Notes under the pieces: generated by a model
The model's input: only the letters and a program-made list of their open reading frames with translations
Database searches by the model: none
What the model was told of the DNA's origin: nothing
Shown: positions 7,231 to 14,418 of the stretch, piece by piece
Numbering within the stretch: position 1 is the stretch's first letter
How the letters are laid out: each line of letters starts with the position of its first letter
Assembly: GCA_050250135.1 (NCBI GenBank)
Contig: JBFWPF010000033.1
Span: forward strand, 1-15,072
DNA: 15,072 bases
From: JBFWPF01 sp050250135
GTDB lineage: Bacteria > Chlamydiota > Chlamydiia > Chlamydiales > JAFEGQ01
Direction: 5' to 3'
Position numbers and translations under genes: made by a program

Positions 7231-8590
7231 TGTAGCCATCATTGGAGGCGGCCCTGCTGGCTACGTCTGTGCCATTCGCGCATCTCAGCTCGGCTTAAAG
7301 GTCGCCTGCATCGACAAGGAGAAGAACTTTGGTGGCACCTGCCTTAACTGGGGCTGCATCCCCTCCAAAACCCTCCTCCACAGCTCCCACCTCTATGAAA
7401 TCGGCGCCGCCCATGGCGATCGCTACGGCCTCAAGTACAAAGAGCTCACGCCCGACTTTCCCCAGATGATGAATCGCAAAGGGGAGGTGATCGACCAGCT
7501 TGCCCGCGGCATCGACGGCCTCTTCGCCAAGAACAAGATCACCCCCTTCCATGGCACCGCTCGCCTCACCAGTCCCACCATGATCGCCGTCGGCGACCAA
7601 ACCATCGAAGCCAAAAACATCGTCATCGCCACCGGCTCAGAGCCTATCCCCCTTCCCTTCCTCCCTTTCGATGAGAAGAGAATACTCTCCTCAACCGGCG
7701 CCCTTTCCCTCCAAAAGATCCCCAAGAGCCTCATCCTAGTCGGCGCAGGTGTTGTCGGTCTCGAACTCGGCTCCGTCTACCGCCGCCTTGGCACCCAGGT
7801 GACCGTTATCGAGTTCCTCGATCATATCTGTCCCTCACTCGACCGGACGATCTCAACCGCCTTTCAGAAGATCCTCACCGCGCAGGGGCTCACCTTCCAC
7901 CTCTCCTCTAAAGTCACAGCCGGCAAAACCACCGATAGCGGCGTGCAGCTCACCGTCAACGATGAGACCCCCTTTGAAGCTGAAGTGGCCCTCGTCGCCA
8001 TCGGCCGCCGCCCCTTCTCCAAAGATCTCGGCCTCGAATCACTCGGCGTTGCCCGCACCGACCGGGGCTTTATCCAGATCGACGGCTCCTTCCGCACCAC
8101 CGTCCCCAACATCTACGCCATCGGCGATGTCGTCGAGGGCCCTATGCTGGCCCACAAGGGCTCCGAAGAGGGCGTTGCCGTCGCCGAGATCATCGCTGGC
8201 GGTGCGCCTCACATCAACTACGCCGCCATCCCCACTGTTGTCTACACCTCGCCTGAGGCGGCCGGCGTTGGCCTTACCGAAGAGGCCTGCAAGAGCTATG
8301 GCCTTCCCATCAAAACGGGCACCTTTCCCATGAAGGCCAACTCGCGTGCCCGCTGCACTGGCGAAGACGAGGGGCTTGTCAAGGTCATCGCCCATGCCGA
8401 AACTGATCGGCTGCTCGGCCTTCATATCCTCTGTGCCCAGGCCAGCGAGATGATAGGAGAGGGGGTAGCGGCCCTAGAAAAGGGGGCGACCGCCTCTGAC
8501 CTGATGGCCATGTCCCATGCCCACCCCACCTTTACCGAGGCGATCCACGAGGCCGCCCTCGACACCGCCAAACGGCGCATCCACCTGTAA
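7223..8590 (+). CDS. lpdA: Dihydrolipoyl dehydrogenase (E3)
   Basis: A 455-residue flavoprotein that reoxidises the dihydrolipoyl arm of SucB and reduces NAD. Landmarks: FAD-binding G-G-G-P-A-G (8-13); the redox disulfide Cys40/Cys45 in G-G-T-C-L-N-W-G-C; an A-T-G-S-E-P motif (136-141); NAD-binding G-A-G-V-V-G (174-179); and the C-terminal catalytic dyad His434/Glu439 in H-P-T-F-T-E. Length is normal. It is the third gene of the suc operon, overlapping sucB by eight bases, and probably serves this complex (other 2-oxoacid dehydrogenases cannot be excluded). Its last 72 bases, covering the His-Glu dyad to the stop, are repeated at 14257-14328. The present 3' end may therefore have been supplied or duplicated by an insertion. 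Confidence 0.96.
   Translation: MFDVAIIGGGPAGYVCAIRASQLGLKVACIDKEKNFGGTCLNWGCIPSKTLLHSSHLYEIGAAHGDRYGLKYKELTPDFPQMMNRKGEVIDQLARGIDGLFAKNKITPFHGTARLTSPTMIAVGDQTIEAKNIVIATGSEPIPLPFLPFDEKRILSSTGALSLQKIPKSLILVGAGVVGLELGSVYRRLGTQVTVIEFLDHICPSLDRTISTAFQKILTAQGLTFHLSSKVTAGKTTDSGVQLTVNDETPFEAEVALVAIGRRPFSKDLGLESLGVARTDRGFIQIDGSFRTTVPNIYAIGDVVEGPMLAHKGSEEGVAVAEIIAGGAPHINYAAIPTVVYTSPEAAGVGLTEEACKSYGLPIKTGTFPMKANSRARCTGEDEGLVKVIAHAETDRLLGLHILCAQASEMIGEGVAALEKGATASDLMAMSHAHPTFTEAIHEAALDTAKRRIHL
8519..8590 (+). repeat. Left copy of 72-bp direct repeat (3' end of lpdA)
   Basis: This stretch matches 14257-14328 at 70 of 72 positions, with the first 68 bases exact. It encodes lpdA residues 433-455 and the stop, including the catalytic His434 and Glu439. 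The differences are at 8587 (G here, C in the right copy) and 8590 (A here, G in the right copy). Both are silent: CTG TAA versus CTC TAG, Leu-stop in each. It is the likely left attachment-like boundary of the island. Confidence 0.95.
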
Positions 8591-8713
8591 CCGCTGTTTT
8601 AATTTTGATTTCACGTACAAAAAATGTATGTACTGTAAATTTAATATAAATATTGTTGGCGGCATGAGGGCTCATAGGTAAAATTCAGGCCGATCAACCT
8701 AAAGGGTAACGAG
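8591..8713 (+). promoter_or_regulatory. AT-rich leader of the island operon
   Basis: A 123-bp non-coding stretch, much richer in A and T than the suc operon. Candidate promoter elements are TTCACG (8610-8615), an 18-base spacer and TGTAAA (8634-8639); a TATAAA also lies at 8645-8650 without a good -35. A short inverted repeat ATGAG/CTCAT (8664-8668 and 8671-8675, two-base spacer) lies between these and the gene and could be an operator. AAAGGG (8701-8706), seven bases before the ATG at 8714, is the ribosome binding site. No rho-independent terminator for the suc operon was seen. Confidence 0.4.
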
Positions 8714-9376
8714 ATGGAACCCACTAACGGCTACCACAGGCAGAGCCAAAGCTCCCGTACTTCCTCTCATGAGAGGAGGCACAGTGCTCCGGAGGATCAT
8801 CGAAGCGAGAAAGTGGATCGGGTAAGGCAGGAATCAATGGAAAAACGGCGTCATCCTGACAGCTCAGTAGGACATAAGTTTCGTAAAGCGGATGAAGGAG
8901 ATAATCCACGGCAGTATGTCCCTCCCCCAAAGCAGAGCAGTCCACCCCCTGCGCCCACCCATAAGCAATACCAAGCGTCATCGGGCCCAGTCGTACGCTA
9001 TCTGCCTATTATCAGCACTCCGCAAGCTCCCTACGTAGATTGGATTAAGCAGGGGGTGAAGAAGGCAGAGGGGCGTGTTTACGGACAGATGCTCCGAAAC
9101 TGGAAGCTCCAATCGGGGGATCACCTCAAGTTGGGAAATCGGACCTGTGCGATCCTCTGTGAGGTGGTCTTTCTCCATGTCTATAAGAGTTTTCAGGAAA
9201 TGCTCAAAGGGGAGGGAATTGGCGCGATGCTTCCCCAGATCGAAAAGCAAACCTTCCCTTCAGAAGAGGCCAAAATGAAGGCCGCAATCAAGGTCTATGA
9301 GGGGTTTCCGGGCTCAGACCGGGTAAGGGATTCGGGCGCTGTTGCTATCGGGGTTAAATTCATCAAAGATTTGTAA
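8714..9376 (+). CDS. ASCH-domain protein with disordered Arg/Ser/Pro-rich N-terminus
   Basis: A 220-residue protein in two parts. Residues 1-90 are low-complexity and probably disordered, rich in Arg, Ser, His, Gln and Pro. Residues about 103-218 resemble an ASCH domain, a PUA-like beta-barrel fold thought to bind RNA or nucleotides. Supporting features are the G-x-K-x-x-E-x-R signature (Gly114, Lys116, Glu119, Arg121), a following S-G-D (134-136), the segment V-Y-K-S-F-Q-E-M-L-K-G-E (156-167), L-P (173-174), and a closing G-A-V-A-I-G-V (208-214). ASCH proteins are usually compact; the long basic N-terminal tail is unusual and could bind nucleic acid or act as a secretion signal (inference). 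No signal peptide or membrane segment is seen. It is the first gene of the island, 15 bases upstream of the LRR-WD40 gene. Confidence 0.7.
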   Translation: MEPTNGYHRQSQSSRTSSHERRHSAPEDHRSEKVDRVRQESMEKRRHPDSSVGHKFRKADEGDNPRQYVPPPKQSSPPPAPTHKQYQASSGPVVRYLPIISTPQAPYVDWIKQGVKKAEGRVYGQMLRNWKLQSGDHLKLGNRTCAILCEVVFLHVYKSFQEMLKGEGIGAMLPQIEKQTFPSEEAKMKAAIKVYEGFPGSDRVRDSGAVAIGVKFIKDL

Positions 9377-9391
9377 GAATAGGAGATAGGG

Positions 9392-11281
9392 ATGGATAAT
9401 TTAGTGGATTGGTTCGAAGAGCCAAATAAGATCTCTTTTAAATTTGCAGAACTAAATGAAGAGGTCATTGGGGCCCAGTTTGGGGCGCTACCGGATGCCA
9501 CTTCTGTTACCTTTAGTGAAAGCGAAGGGCTTACAGATCCCCTACTCTTCAAGGTAGGTCAGGCCTATGGCCAGAGGATTCAGAAGCTCAACTTAGCCCA
9601 CTGCGGCAAAATTACGCTTGATGGGGTTACCACATTACTGAAGCTATGCCCCAATCTTAAGAGCCTGAATCTCAATCACGGCCCATTCACGGCAACCGCT
9701 GTGCTTAAGCTTAAGCTCTTCGAGGCGGCTCCCTTGTTGCAGGTTCTAAAGCTGCCCTCCGGAATTAAGATAGAGCGGCCTGTTAGCGCTAGTTGTAAAG
9801 AGGTCAAAAGTGAAGGCCCTGTTGAAGATCTGATTAGTGGAAAACTCGAGAAGATCACTTTTGGTAGTTCTGTGGCCGCAAATAAGGTCTTCTCTCAGGC
9901 AGAAAGGTACACGGTAGATGACCTCGTGATCCAGCATGATCGAGGCGTATGGCGGATGGGAACCACCCATGACAATCGCCTACTCACGGCATCCTATGAC
10001 AAGAAGATAGGGATATGGACCTTTGTGGCGAATGAAGCCAAGCCCACCGTGAAGTTCTTTACCAAGAACAAACAGGCTGCTCTATGTGTTGTTGAGTTGG
10101 ATCCGATGTCGGGTCTTATTGGGTTCGGAGAGCACGCAGGCCGGTGGCGGGGTTGGAATCCCCAGACCGATAAATTTGTCGAGTCGGCTGGCCACCGTGA
10201 GGGGGTCTATAGCCTCGTCAAAATTGGATCCGACCTTGTTGCAACCGGCTCTTGCGATATGGTCAAGAAGGCAACAAACTGGAAGTTTGAAATCAAGGTA
10301 TGGTCCTTCCCAGCTTGCAAGCCCGTGATTACCCTCACAGGGCATCAGGGCGCGATTTCGGGCCTGGTCGTCCTCTACACGGGAACAGGCCCGCTGCTTG
10401 TCAGCTCGTCGGCTGATAAAACGGTGAAAGTATGGCAGGCCGGCAATTGGCACTGCGTTCATACCTTCACCACCCATAAGCAATATGTATATGGCCTTGC
10501 CAAAATTGATAACCGGCGGGTGGCAACCGGTTCGAAGGACCATGAGGTCCATATTCTTGATGTGATCGATCGGAAGCTCCTCTTCCAATTGAAGGGGCAC
10601 ACCAATACGGTTTATGATGTCGCCTTCATCGGGAATAACCTCATTGCCAGTGCCTCCCGAGATCAGACGGTCCGAATCTGGGATGTGCAGGGTGGGACTT
10701 CTTTGGTTACCCTGCCTGAACCCGGGCAGATTGTGTACAGCTTGACCTCCCTTCCAGGTGAACTATTCGTCGGATTGGAGAAGGGGAAGATCCTCCGCTA
10801 CCGATTTGAAAATCGGGCAATCGGGGATAAGCACTACCTGCTTCTCCAGGGGAGCTACCAAGAGAAGGTGCAGCAGATAGTCGACTTTGATCAGCTCAAG
10901 TTTGTCGATTGTATCGGTATGGGTAAAGGCGAAGGGGAGGCCCTAGTCGATCTCCTTATCAAGCATCACCACAAGCACCTTCAAGCGGTTATGCTGCAGG
11001 AATGTGAAGAGATTACAGGCGATGCTCTGAAGAAGCTCTGCGTCTCCTGCCCCCACCTTACGGTGCTCTCCGTCAAAAACTCGAATGTAACGGGTCAAGA
11101 GGCAGAGGAGATGGAGCTGCTGGCCTCTCTATTCGTCCACAACCCGGCACTCCAAAATGTCGTCTCGTCGCAAGGCCTTAAATTTCGACGGTCAACTACG
11201 CAAGGGGTCGACAATATCAGTCTGACCAGCTCCACAGGTTCGATGGGATCAGCTGAGGACCGAGGTTGGCGCTACTACTAG
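9392..11281 (+). CDS. LRR-WD40-LRR repeat protein, probable host-interaction protein
   Basis: A 629-residue eukaryote-like repeat protein. Residues about 35-125 form leucine-rich repeats of the AMN1/F-box-LRR type (for example I-Q-K-L-N-L-A-H-C-G-K-I-T, 63-75). Residues about 182-478 make seven WD40 blades, enough to close a propeller. The best are G-H-Q-G-A-I-S ... D-K-T-V-K-V-W (317-348) and G-H-T-N-T-V-Y-D-V ... D-Q-T-V-R-I-W (402-430). Blades 2 and 7 are degenerate. Residues about 495-598 return to LRR style (L-Q-E-C-E-E-I-T-G-D-A-L, 535-546), and the tail is Ser/Thr-rich. No F-box, enzymatic domain, signal peptide or membrane helix is seen. AGGAG (9381-9385), six bases before the ATG, sets the start. 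Such architecture is typical of substrate-binding parts of eukaryotic ubiquitin ligases; an effector role is inference, supported by the F-box-like gene nearby. Confidence 0.8.
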   Translation: MDNLVDWFEEPNKISFKFAELNEEVIGAQFGALPDATSVTFSESEGLTDPLLFKVGQAYGQRIQKLNLAHCGKITLDGVTTLLKLCPNLKSLNLNHGPFTATAVLKLKLFEAAPLLQVLKLPSGIKIERPVSASCKEVKSEGPVEDLISGKLEKITFGSSVAANKVFSQAERYTVDDLVIQHDRGVWRMGTTHDNRLLTASYDKKIGIWTFVANEAKPTVKFFTKNKQAALCVVELDPMSGLIGFGEHAGRWRGWNPQTDKFVESAGHREGVYSLVKIGSDLVATGSCDMVKKATNWKFEIKVWSFPACKPVITLTGHQGAISGLVVLYTGTGPLLVSSSADKTVKVWQAGNWHCVHTFTTHKQYVYGLAKIDNRRVATGSKDHEVHILDVIDRKLLFQLKGHTNTVYDVAFIGNNLIASASRDQTVRIWDVQGGTSLVTLPEPGQIVYSLTSLPGELFVGLEKGKILRYRFENRAIGDKHYLLLQGSYQEKVQQIVDFDQLKFVDCIGMGKGEGEALVDLLIKHHHKHLQAVMLQECEEITGDALKKLCVSCPHLTVLSVKNSNVTGQEAEEMELLASLFVHNPALQNVVSSQGLKFRRSTTQGVDNISLTSSTGSMGSAEDRGWRYY

Positions 11282-11299
11282 TTAAGGAGGGCATGGTAG

Positions 11300-14257
11300 A
11301 TGGGTAGGATGGCTAGAGCGCTTATTTTCAGTTTTCTCCTTATCCTTCCCCTAGCTCTTCAAGGAGGGACCTACTTTGACCCAACTTTCCAAAAGCAGGC
11401 CAATGTCGCCGACGACTCCCTCTTCTCCTTTGCCCACCGTGACCGGGTTGGATTTTGGGAGGCAGAGGCAAGGCACCTCGACTGGTTTTCTGAGTGGGAT
11501 CAGGCACTTGAATGGGACCGCCCCTATGCCAAGTGGTTTGTCAATGGCAAGCTGAATGCCTGTTACAACTGTGTTGACCGGCATGTGCTTCAGGGCAACG
11601 GGGAGAAGGTCGCCTTCTATTGGGAGGGGGAGGAGGGGCAGAGGCGGGTCTATACCTATAGGGAGCTTCTCGATGAGGTTTGCCGATTCGCCAACGTTTT
11701 AAAGGCGTCAGGCGTCGGCAAAGGGGACCGGGTTGCCATCTATATGCCCATGGTTCCGGAGGCGGTTGTGGCCATATTGGGCTCTGCCCGAATCGGGGCT
11801 GTTCACACCGTGATCTTTGGGGGAATTGGGGCCCCTTCGGTACGGGAGAAGATCGTCGATTCTGAGGCAAAACTCCTTGTAACAGCCGATGGTGGGTATC
11901 GCCGAGGCGGGGTAATCGAGTATAAAAGGACGGTCGACACCATCATTGAAGAGTGCCCGTCGGTTGAACGGGTCATCATTGTCCAGCGCACGGGTCATCA
12001 GATCCCTTTTCAAGAGGAGCGTGATTGCTGGTACCATCAGGAGGTGCCGCACGCTTCGACCACCTGCCCAGCTGAGGCTATGGACGCTGAGGATCTGCTC
12101 TTCATCCTCTATACCTCAGGGACCACCGGCAAGGCAAAGGGGATTATCCATACGACCGGAGGATACATGGTGGGCGTCCATTCCACCTTCCGTTGGGTGT
12201 TCGATCATAAGCCGACCGATGTCTACTGGTCGACAGCCGATATCGGATGGATTACAGGCCATAGCTATGTGGTTTACGGGCCAATGTCGGATGGGGCAAC
12301 CCAAGTCATCTACGAGGGGGCTCCCGACTACCCCCACCAAGGGAGACTTTGGGAAATTGCCGAGCGGTATGGCGTAACGATCTTTTACACCGCGCCTACG
12401 GCGATCCGCTGCTTCATGAAATGGGGTGACCAGTGGCCTAGCAGGCACGATCTCTCTTCGCTACGTCTTCTTGGATCCATTGGCGAGCCTCTGAATCCTG
12501 CGGCTTGGCACTGGTACTACGATCATATTGGGGGACAGCGGTGCCCCATTGTTGATACCTGGTTTCAGACCGAAACAGGGGCTTTTGTCCTCTCCCCGCT
12601 GCCTGGTTTGACCCCGCTAAAGCCCGGTTCAGTTACCCACCCCCTTCCCGGTTTTGAGGCAGCAGTCTTGGATGACGAAGGAAACCCAGCCCATGAAGGG
12701 CATGTGGCGATCCTCTCTCCCTATCCCTCCATGCTAAGGGGGGTGTTCGGCGATCCCGACCGCTATCAATCGACCTACTGGAGTCGGTGGGGAGGAGAGT
12801 ACTACTTCGCGGGCGACAAAGCCCTTTGCGACGAGGATGGCTATATTTGGGTCGGAGGAAGGGCTGACGAGGTACTTAAGGTTGCTGGCCACCGGATTGG
12901 CACTGCGGAGGTTGAGAACGCCCTTGTTCAGCACCCCAAAATAGCCGAATCGGCCGTTGTAGGGATTGATGATCCTCTGACTGGACAGGCCATTGTGGCT
13001 TTTGTCGTGCTTAGAGAGGGTCACCACTTTGATACCGACCTGGAAAGGGCCCTTCAGGAACAGGTGGCCACTTACCTAGGGGCTTATGTCAGAGTCCGAG
13101 AAGTCATTGGCGTGCAGGAGCTCCCCAAGACCCGCAGTGGCAAGATCCTCCGTCGATTGCTCCGAAACCTTCTCGAAGATCGGCCCCTTGGAGATACCAC
13201 CTCCCTTGAGAATCTAGCGCTGCTACAGCGGTTGCGGGCCGAGGTTGCCCGATCGAAGCTCAGGCTGGAGCGGCTCGCCGCCCTATTCCAGCAGGTGGTC
13301 GAAGAGCCTAGGTTTGGGCCAGCACTCCTCCCAGTATTGCGTGGCGGGGATGAGGTAGCTGCTCTGGTGCGGCCGACTTTACAGCAACGGATCGCCGCAA
13401 CCAACTACGATCGACTCGGTTTTGCCAATCAGTTTCTCACCCATTACCTCACTGAAAGAGATAGCAATCCGACCCTTTCGCCTATTGATGCCCTCTCGAC
13501 CTTTTTGGTAGACCCTGGTGTTGAACGGCATAGGGGATCTCATTGCATCGGTCTAACGCAGGACATCCTTGATAGGCTTCCTAGCGGAATCAAGGGATAT
13601 TTCGTCGCAGCACAGCTACCTGCCCCGTTTCAGCAACCCTATGCCCCCTACTACTGCCACGGTGGAGGGCTGATCCCCTTCAAGAGCCCCCACAATCCCC
13701 GCGACCAGGGATTTGTGCTATTGGATCCGAGCTTTGATATTGCGGAGCCCCTCGTTTTAAGGCCGGGCGTTCCTGTAGAGGTTGATATGCGGGAGAAGGG
13801 GACATGGATCTTCCGGCTCGAAGGTAACGAGATCGTCTGCAGAGCTGGGCCCCATCCCAATGGAGCTTTGTGGGATGCTGCTCGGTATGGGGGATCCGAG
13901 ATGCGTTACCGTACCGACCGCTACCTCAATCCTGTTTCCTCATGCATTCTCCCCCTTATGCTCGTTGACCGACGCCTCTCCCTCCTCTCACGTCGAGCGG
14001 ATGGTTCCCACCTTGCTCATATCAATATGGGTCTGGACTGGAAGCAGATTACGTGGAGTATTGATGAGGTTAGGGGTGATCCTATCCCGTTTAGTGCATT
14101 CTCAGAAGAGGGGTTTCGGTTTTCGCCGTCTTTCGCAGAGCTTCTATTTCTCTCCGACGAAGAACTTAATAGCCGAGTGTATCAGGTCATTGCGCATGGG
14201 GAGGTCTTGGATATCCTCTATGAAGCTTACATCGCCTCCCTAGGTCGTAGTCGATAG
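11300..14257 (+). CDS. acs: Acetyl-CoA synthetase fused to a C-terminal NAT/transglutaminase-like domain, with signal-peptide-like leader
   Basis: A 985-residue fusion. Residues 1-23 form a positively charged, then hydrophobic leader. Residues about 24-630 are a complete AMP-forming acetyl-CoA synthetase (acetate + ATP + CoA to acetyl-CoA): N-terminal W-F-V-N-G-K-L-N (79-86), the P-loop-like Y-T-S-G-T-T-G-K-A-K-G (271-281), G-E-P (395-397), D-T-W-F-Q-T-E-T-G (419-427), hinge-region G-R-A-D-E-V-L-K (520-527), and catalytic Lys615 in R-S-G-K. Family members end near 650. The remaining ~300 residues contain R-G-S-H-C (745-749), a histidine exactly 38 residues later (787) and L-L-D-P-S-F (807-812). 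This resembles the Cys-His-Asp triad of arylamine N-acetyltransferases (Cys69/His107/Asp122), though the His-Asp gap is 22 instead of 15. AAGGAGG (11284-11290) lies nine bases before the ATG, and no later in-frame start precedes the synthetase domain. The synthetase call is firm; the C-terminal call is tentative. Confidence 0.85.
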   Translation: MGRMARALIFSFLLILPLALQGGTYFDPTFQKQANVADDSLFSFAHRDRVGFWEAEARHLDWFSEWDQALEWDRPYAKWFVNGKLNACYNCVDRHVLQGNGEKVAFYWEGEEGQRRVYTYRELLDEVCRFANVLKASGVGKGDRVAIYMPMVPEAVVAILGSARIGAVHTVIFGGIGAPSVREKIVDSEAKLLVTADGGYRRGGVIEYKRTVDTIIEECPSVERVIIVQRTGHQIPFQEERDCWYHQEVPHASTTCPAEAMDAEDLLFILYTSGTTGKAKGIIHTTGGYMVGVHSTFRWVFDHKPTDVYWSTADIGWITGHSYVVYGPMSDGATQVIYEGAPDYPHQGRLWEIAERYGVTIFYTAPTAIRCFMKWGDQWPSRHDLSSLRLLGSIGEPLNPAAWHWYYDHIGGQRCPIVDTWFQTETGAFVLSPLPGLTPLKPGSVTHPLPGFEAAVLDDEGNPAHEGHVAILSPYPSMLRGVFGDPDRYQSTYWSRWGGEYYFAGDKALCDEDGYIWVGGRADEVLKVAGHRIGTAEVENALVQHPKIAESAVVGIDDPLTGQAIVAFVVLREGHHFDTDLERALQEQVATYLGAYVRVREVIGVQELPKTRSGKILRRLLRNLLEDRPLGDTTSLENLALLQRLRAEVARSKLRLERLAALFQQVVEEPRFGPALLPVLRGGDEVAALVRPTLQQRIAATNYDRLGFANQFLTHYLTERDSNPTLSPIDALSTFLVDPGVERHRGSHCIGLTQDILDRLPSGIKGYFVAAQLPAPFQQPYAPYYCHGGGLIPFKSPHNPRDQGFVLLDPSFDIAEPLVLRPGVPVEVDMREKGTWIFRLEGNEIVCRAGPHPNGALWDAARYGGSEMRYRTDRYLNPVSSCILPLMLVDRRLSLLSRRADGSHLAHINMGLDWKQITWSIDEVRGDPIPFSAFSEEGFRFSPSFAELLFLSDEELNSRVYQVIAHGEVLDILYEAYIASLGRSR

Positions 14258-14328
14258 CCCACCCCACCTTTACCGAGGCGATCCACGAGGCCGCCCTCGA
14301 CACCGCCAAACGGCGCATCCACCTCTAG
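14257..14328 (+). repeat. Right copy of 72-bp direct repeat (orphan lpdA 3' end)
   Basis: This copy of the lpdA 3' end begins on the last base of the acs-fusion stop codon (TAG, 14255-14257). It keeps the whole C-terminal coding segment, catalytic His and Glu codons included, with a Leu-stop written CTC TAG. It has no start codon or upstream lpdA sequence and is not expected to be translated as a gene. Retention of a valid stop in the right frame suggests it derives from a functional lpdA end, either the original chromosomal one or that of a related lpdA. Confidence 0.95.
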
Positions 14329-14359
14329 CATCCTTATTTTCAGTGGATTGATGTGTTTG

Positions 14360-14388
14360 TTGAGTTTTTATTCGATAAATATCATAAT
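14360..14388 (+). promoter_or_regulatory. Candidate sigma70-type promoter for the F-box-like gene
   Basis: TTGAGT (14360-14365), a 17-base spacer and CATAAT (14383-14388) match the housekeeping promoter consensus at 4/6 and 5/6 positions. They sit in a strongly AT-rich 90-bp gap directly after the right lpdA repeat. A perfect TATAAT also occurs at 14397-14402 but has no good -35. The start codon at 14419 has only a weak GAG upstream as ribosome binding site. Confidence 0.5.
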
Positions 14389-14418
14389 GCTTAGATTATA
14401 ATAGACTTATTTTGAGCA

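Larger units (their letters stand above)
8587..14328. mobile_element. Candidate genomic island flanked by lpdA 3'-end repeats
   Basis: Three genes (ASCH-domain protein, LRR-WD40 protein, acetyl-CoA synthetase fusion) lie between two direct copies of the lpdA 3' end. The repeat offset is 5738 bp. Recombination between the copies would remove the cargo and leave a full-length lpdA. The cargo has its own AT-rich leader and visibly less GC-biased codons than the suc operon. Integration into the 3' end of a housekeeping gene with restoration of the reading frame is an established pattern; prophage e14 in E. coli icd, also a TCA-cycle gene, is a precedent. No integrase, relaxase or transposase is visible inside. 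Alternatives are a remnant element, or a segmental duplication or rearrangement that carried an lpdA fragment. Confidence 0.5.

Noticed and set aside
8611..8633. GTACA ... TGTATGTAC partial palindrome downstream of lpdA as a terminator or operator
   Set aside because: The arms pair imperfectly, the stem is A/T-rich and weak, and no T-run follows. It is not distinguishable from chance in AT-rich sequence.
14257..14328. Right lpdA repeat as a second, expressed lpdA fragment gene
   Set aside because: Only 23 codons with no start codon or ribosome binding site. It is better explained as a recombination boundary.
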